A stretch of 64,000 nt of DNA from Dyadobacter diqingensis (lineage in GTDB: Bacteria; Bacteroidota; Bacteroidia; Cytophagales; Spirosomataceae), in NCBI RefSeq assembly GCF_024220585.1, contig NZ_JAMXKF010000003.1:558001-622000 (forward strand). The letters run 5' to 3'. The notes under the pieces were generated by a model that was given only the letters and a program-made list of their open reading frames with translations, was not told the origin of the DNA and did not search any database. Both the position numbers and the translations under genes were made by a program. The stretch's first letter is position 1. Every line of letters starts with the position of its first letter. This document shows, piece after piece, positions 61,320-64,000 of the stretch.

Positions 61320-62918
61320 ATGAAACAATTTGCTGAACTTTTCATGAATCTGGATCGCACCAACAAAACCAATGCAAAGGTGGAGTTGATGCGAAATTAC
61401 TTTTTGACGGCTCCCGACGAGGATAAAATGTGGGCGCTAACCTTGTTCACTGGCCGTAGGCCGTCGTTTAAAGTAAACAGAACACAGGTGAAGGAGTGGG
61501 CTGCGGCAGAGGCCGACATCCCGATGTGGTTGTTTCAGGAAAGTTATCACAGTGTAGGCGATTTGGGCGAGACCATTTCACTTATTCTGCCCGGGAATGG
61601 ATCGGATGATTCGGATAAGTCCCTTACAGATTGGTTTTATTACCTGAGCTTGCTGCCGGGAATGACAGATGAAGAAAAACATGCCCATATTCTTCAGGCA
61701 TGGGCTCAATTATCTCAGCATGAAACCTTTGTTTTCAATAAGTTATTGATGGGGAGCTTCCGGATTGGTGTTTCGCAGACGCTGGTGGTGCGGGCTCTCG
61801 CTGAGGCCACTTCCACCGATGCAAACGTTATTGCGCACAGGGTTATGGGGCAGTGGGACCCGTTGGGCACTACTTTTGAAAAGCTGATCCTGGATGAGGG
61901 CGAAAATGACAATGCTTCGAGACCTTATCCGTTTTTCCTCGCTTATCCGATTGAGGGCGACGTTGCAGGTCTGGGCAATCCGGAAGACTGGTTTGTGGAA
62001 TGGAAGTGGGACGGTATCCGTTCACAGATTATTTACAGAAATAATGAGCTGTTTATCTGGACCAGAGGTGAGGAACTATCGACTGATAAGTTTCCGGAGC
62101 TCCACTTTTTAAGCAGTGTCCTTCCGAACGGGACTGTTTTGGATGGCGAAATCGTAAGTTATCAGGATAACAAGCCGATGCCTTTCAATGTTTTACAGAC
62201 CAGGATCGGGCGGAAAAATCTTTCCAAAAAAGTATTGGAAGAGGCACCGGTCGCATTTATTGCTTACGATATTATGGAAGCCAATGGTGTGGACATCCGG
62301 AATCTTACGCAGCTGCAAAGGAGGACTCAGCTTGAAGAAATTCATGAAAATATGCCTGTGCAAGCTGTGTTTAACCTTTCGCCGCTGGTTGAATTTAAAG
62401 AATGGAGTACACTGCATCACCTGCACCCGACCTCCCGTGAGAATATTGCCGAGGGTTTTATGATCAAACGGAAGAGCAGTACCTACCAGGTTGGCAGGAA
62501 AAAGGGTGATTGGTGGAAATGGAAAATAGACCCGCTGAGTGTGGATGCGGTTTTGATTTATGCCCAAAAAGGTTCGGGGCGTCGGGCCGAGCTTTTTACA
62601 GATTATACTTTTGCCGTGTGGGGAGAAGATGGAAAACTGATCCCGTTTGCAAAAGCTTATTCCGGATTGACGGATGTTGAGATCGGGCAGGTTGACTATT
62701 TCATCAAACGCAATGTGCTCGAAAAATTCGGTCCGGTAAGAACGGTAAAACCTGAACTGGTTTTTGAAATCGGATTTGAAGGAATTAATGAATCTACCCG
62801 GCATAAGTCTGGCATTGCAGTCCGTTTTCCAAGGATATTGCGGTGGAGAAAGGACAAGAAGGCTCATGAAGCGGATACATTGGAGAGTTTGAAGGGGATT
62901 TTGGAGAAGTATAAATAG
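61320..62918 (+). CDS. ATP-dependent DNA ligase
   Basis: 532 aa. An N-terminal DNA-binding domain (about 1-190) precedes the nucleotidyltransferase domain with EWKWDGIR: K229 is the adenylated lysine of K-x-D-G. LDGEIVS is motif III and AEGFMIKRKSS motif IV; WWKWKIDPLSVDAVL is motif V. An OB domain closes the protein. It follows the exonuclease gene after 30 bases and is probably cotranscribed. It likely serves repair rather than replication, which uses the NAD-dependent ligase. Confidence 0.95.
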   Translation: MKQFAELFMNLDRTNKTNAKVELMRNYFLTAPDEDKMWALTLFTGRRPSFKVNRTQVKEWAAAEADIPMWLFQESYHSVGDLGETISLILPGNGSDDSDKSLTDWFYYLSLLPGMTDEEKHAHILQAWAQLSQHETFVFNKLLMGSFRIGVSQTLVVRALAEATSTDANVIAHRVMGQWDPLGTTFEKLILDEGENDNASRPYPFFLAYPIEGDVAGLGNPEDWFVEWKWDGIRSQIIYRNNELFIWTRGEELSTDKFPELHFLSSVLPNGTVLDGEIVSYQDNKPMPFNVLQTRIGRKNLSKKVLEEAPVAFIAYDIMEANGVDIRNLTQLQRRTQLEEIHENMPVQAVFNLSPLVEFKEWSTLHHLHPTSRENIAEGFMIKRKSSTYQVGRKKGDWWKWKIDPLSVDAVLIYAQKGSGRRAELFTDYTFAVWGEDGKLIPFAKAYSGLTDVEIGQVDYFIKRNVLEKFGPVRTVKPELVFEIGFEGINESTRHKSGIAVRFPRILRWRKDKKAHEADTLESLKGILEKYK

Positions 62919-63106
62919 TTTGGCAGGCGTTGAACTATGTTAATCTAACATCTAATGTAAAATTTGCATAGTTATCAAAAGGATTCTGATGATTCTCAAT
63001 AAGGATAATCTGATTACAGATATCGATATATTATTTCTAACTGGTCTGGAATGAAATTTGTAAATTGATATTACTTTTTAGCGCAAATTTCAATCCTACT
63101 TAACCT

Positions 63107-64000
63107 TTGACAAAATCCCGCGGACATATCGCTGTTGAGCAGTGGTTTAAATATAAAAACTGGAAATGGGCGGCTTTTCAAAAAGAAGCTGCGGCTGCTT
63201 ACCTTTCAGGGAAAAGCGGTCTGGTGAATGCGCCTACGGGTAGTGGGAAAACTTACTCTTTGTGGATCCCGATCCTGATCCGATACATCAATTCTTTACC
63301 CAAACAACCTGCAAAAAGGAGCAAGGGATTACAGGTTTTATGGATCACGCCGCTTCGGGCGCTTTCCAAAGACTTGTTCAGAAATATGGAAATGGCTGCG
63401 CTGGAAATGAATCTGAGCTTGCATGTGGGTGTGCGTTCAGGTGATACCAGTACGAAGGAACGAGCAAGTCAGAAAAAGCAAATGCCGGAAGCGCTGCTGA
63501 TTACACCTGAAAGTCTTCATATTTTATTTGCCCAAAAAAACAGTGCAGAAATTTTCAAAAACCTCCATACCGTTGTAGTAGACGAATGGCATGAGCTTAT
63601 GGGCAGCAAACGCGGAACTCAAACCGAACTTGCCCTGGCCCGGCTGAGAACGATCAACCCGCATTTACAAACCTGGGGCATATCGGCGACCATTGGAAAT
63701 CTGGAAGAGGCAAAGCAGGTGCTAGTCGGGATGGATTCTGCCGAGGAGGACACCGTAATTATCAAAGCAAAAACGCAGAAGAAAATCCTGGTTGAGAGCA
63801 TTCTCCCGGAGAAGGTGGAGACACTTCCCTGGGCAGGCTACATGGGAACGCGACTTATTGATTATGTTGTTGAAATTGTACGGAAGAGTAAAACAACACT
63901 ACTTTTTACCAATACCCGTTCGCAAACGGAAATCTGGTACCGGATTATTATTGAAAAGTACCCCGAATTCGCAGGGATTATGGCTTTGCATCATGCTTCT
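63107..64000 (+). CDS. Ligase-associated DEXH-box helicase (Lhr-like), 3' part outside the window
   Basis: 298 residues visible from a TTG start; a stop two codons upstream and the absence of any ATG before the Walker motif force this start. Walker A APTGSGKT is at 42-49; TPLRALSKDL (Ia), TPESLH (Ib), VVDEWHEL (motif II) and GISATIG (III) follow, then a second RecA domain beginning LLFTNTRSQTE. Family members have an extra winged-helix and Lhr-type beta-barrel, expected beyond the edge. The normal length is about 800-850 aa. It completes the ligase cluster. Confidence 0.9.
   Translation, partial: MTKSRGHIAVEQWFKYKNWKWAAFQKEAAAAYLSGKSGLVNAPTGSGKTYSLWIPILIRYINSLPKQPAKRSKGLQVLWITPLRALSKDLFRNMEMAALEMNLSLHVGVRSGDTSTKERASQKKQMPEALLITPESLHILFAQKNSAEIFKNLHTVVVDEWHELMGSKRGTQTELALARLRTINPHLQTWGISATIGNLEEAKQVLVGMDSAEEDTVIIKAKTQKKILVESILPEKVETLPWAGYMGTRLIDYVVEIVRKSKTTLLFTNTRSQTEIWYRIIIEKYPEFAGIMALHHAS

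Overview
The window looks like a chromosomal stretch of a Bacteroidota bacterium, most likely in the Cytophagales near Dyadobacter. This is inferred from several traits: a secreted protein with a type IX secretion C-terminal signal, a TTG-N20-TATATTTG promoter of the Bacteroidota sigma type, a Tgt without the usual zinc cysteines, a three-gene DNA ligase cluster, and the general lack of Shine-Dalgarno sites. No species can be fixed from the sequence alone.

Layout. 1-365 holds the start of a TerC-family membrane protein. 679-20391 is one tightly packed minus-strand operon for a surface polysaccharide. It begins with UDP-galactopyranose mutase, an outer-membrane exporter (Wza type), a PHP tyrosine phosphatase and a tyrosine autokinase (Wzc type). 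Next come a nonulosonic-acid set (NeuB, NeuA, Gfo/Idh/MocA and SDR enzymes), an ABC exporter (Wzm/Wzt), seven glycosyltransferase-like proteins and a Wzy/WaaL-like membrane protein. 20508-25503 holds housekeeping genes: an OmpA protein, tgt, a membrane glycosyltransferase, rsmG and a small PH-like protein.

25619-37979 is an integrative element inserted in the 3' half of tRNA-Asn(GTT). A 52-bp perfect direct repeat marks both ends, and a tyrosine recombinase lies just inside the right end. Its core module is integrase, an unknown 310-aa protein, a helix-turn-helix protein and a 480-aa protein. That last protein shows motifs A, B and C of family-A or T7-like polymerases. A nested hairpin region follows it. 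The cargo looks like defence: a winged-helix HNH nuclease, a caspase-like protease with an unknown C-terminal half, and a nuclease-methyltransferase plus specificity protein whose frames meet at an A8 tract. No conjugation genes are present.

38067-57106 holds a type IX secreted protein and a minus-strand cobalamin region in two blocks. One block starts with a cobalamin riboswitch and encodes BtuF, BtuC, BtuD, an adenosyltransferase, CobU and CobT. CobS and CobC lie further downstream, past four other genes. The other block encodes a ChlI-ChlD fusion, CobQ, a CobD-like aminotransferase and CbiB. No corrin-ring genes are seen, so salvage and late assembly are the supported roles. 57184-64000 carries a polysaccharide deacetylase, a DoxX protein, an AraC regulator, a DUF5618-like protein and the exonuclease-ligase-helicase cluster, which runs off the window.

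Intergenic space at 44-58 kb is rich in long palindromes, and 51.1-51.55 kb holds a duplicated block of short hairpins. The most novel items are the polymerase-like protein with its adjacent structured DNA, the split restriction-modification locus, and the short-hairpin family.
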